Source of the DNA: Saprospiraceae bacterium | GTDB lineage: Bacteria > Bacteroidota > Bacteroidia > Chitinophagales > Saprospiraceae | Length of the DNA stretch: 40,545 nucleotides | Direction: 5' to 3' | Assembly (NCBI GenBank): GCA_019638385.1 | Contig: JAHBTW010000031.1 | Location: forward strand, 1 to 40,545 | The notes under the pieces: generated by a model | The model's database searches: none | The model's input: the letters and a program-made list of their open reading frames with translations, nothing else | Told to the model about the DNA's origin: nothing | Position numbers and translations under genes: made by a program | In this document: one piece after another, positions 40,517 to 40,545 of the stretch | Numbering within the stretch: the first letter of the stretch is position 1 | How the letters are laid out: each line of letters opens with the position of its first letter

Positions 40517-40545
40517 GAGTGTAGCAATATTTTTGATTTTCATAA

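Overview
The window looks like a chromosomal segment of a Bacteroidota member, most likely of the Saprospiria (Lewinella/Haliscomenobacter type). The reasons are the type IX secretion C-terminal sorting domains on three proteins, a TonB-dependent receptor coupled to a DUF4249 lipoprotein, a PorE-like OmpA protein, DUF4846 and LysM envelope proteins, and promoters of the Bacteroidota type (TTTG about 20 bases upstream of TAnnTTTG). Shine-Dalgarno sequences are largely absent. Genus-level placement is inference; no rRNA or marker alignment is available here.

Layout. 1-373 is intergenic and ends in a heptamer-repeat terminator. 374-5051 holds a large T9SS-exported multidomain protein and a divergent all-helical protein. 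5202-7321 holds a MntA/HepT-type toxin-antitoxin pair, with HepT broken by a one-base frameshift, downstream of mnmE. 7551-10156 is a compact minus-strand locus of three genes: an EAD11-like adaptor, an iSTAND-like protein with no Walker A, and a MoxR ATPase. The first two share a paralogous coiled-coil module. This is the best candidate for an unusual conflict or signalling system in the window. 10275-11390 holds two small PD-(D/E)xK-like proteins. 11503-14717 is a TonB receptor/DUF4249 pair, followed by the remnant of a LuxR-type regulator. 15139-18032 holds ferritin and a membrane patatin-like phospholipase. 18220-18971 is a low-GC XisH/XisI pair of cyanobacterial type. 19054-23029 holds a PorE-like protein and a divergent outer-membrane barrel.

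23036-26589 is housekeeping: pth, a Uma2-family protein, upp, then a tight TrmH/EVE/QueD operon and tRNA-Lys(UUU) with its own terminator. 26740-32166 holds envelope and regulatory genes: LysM, DUF4846, an AraC regulator, a membrane protein and a diheme cytochrome c. 32255-38098 holds a large anchored beta-propeller protein, a DUF423 protein, an N-acyl-D-amino-acid deacylase-like lipoprotein and an SdiA-regulated-like lipoprotein. 38299-40516 holds a stand-alone T9SS sorting domain and a PKD/T9SS protein with patchwork base composition.

Three families of short dispersed palindromic or tandem repeats occupy intergenic DNA: heptamers, a 43-base core flanked by GCAAATTG units, and AGAGACGGATT palindromes. 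In places they have become part of genes: the last family supplies the stop codons of both convergent genes that flank it. Envelope biogenesis, T9SS cargo and horizontally mobile defence-type genes dominate the window.
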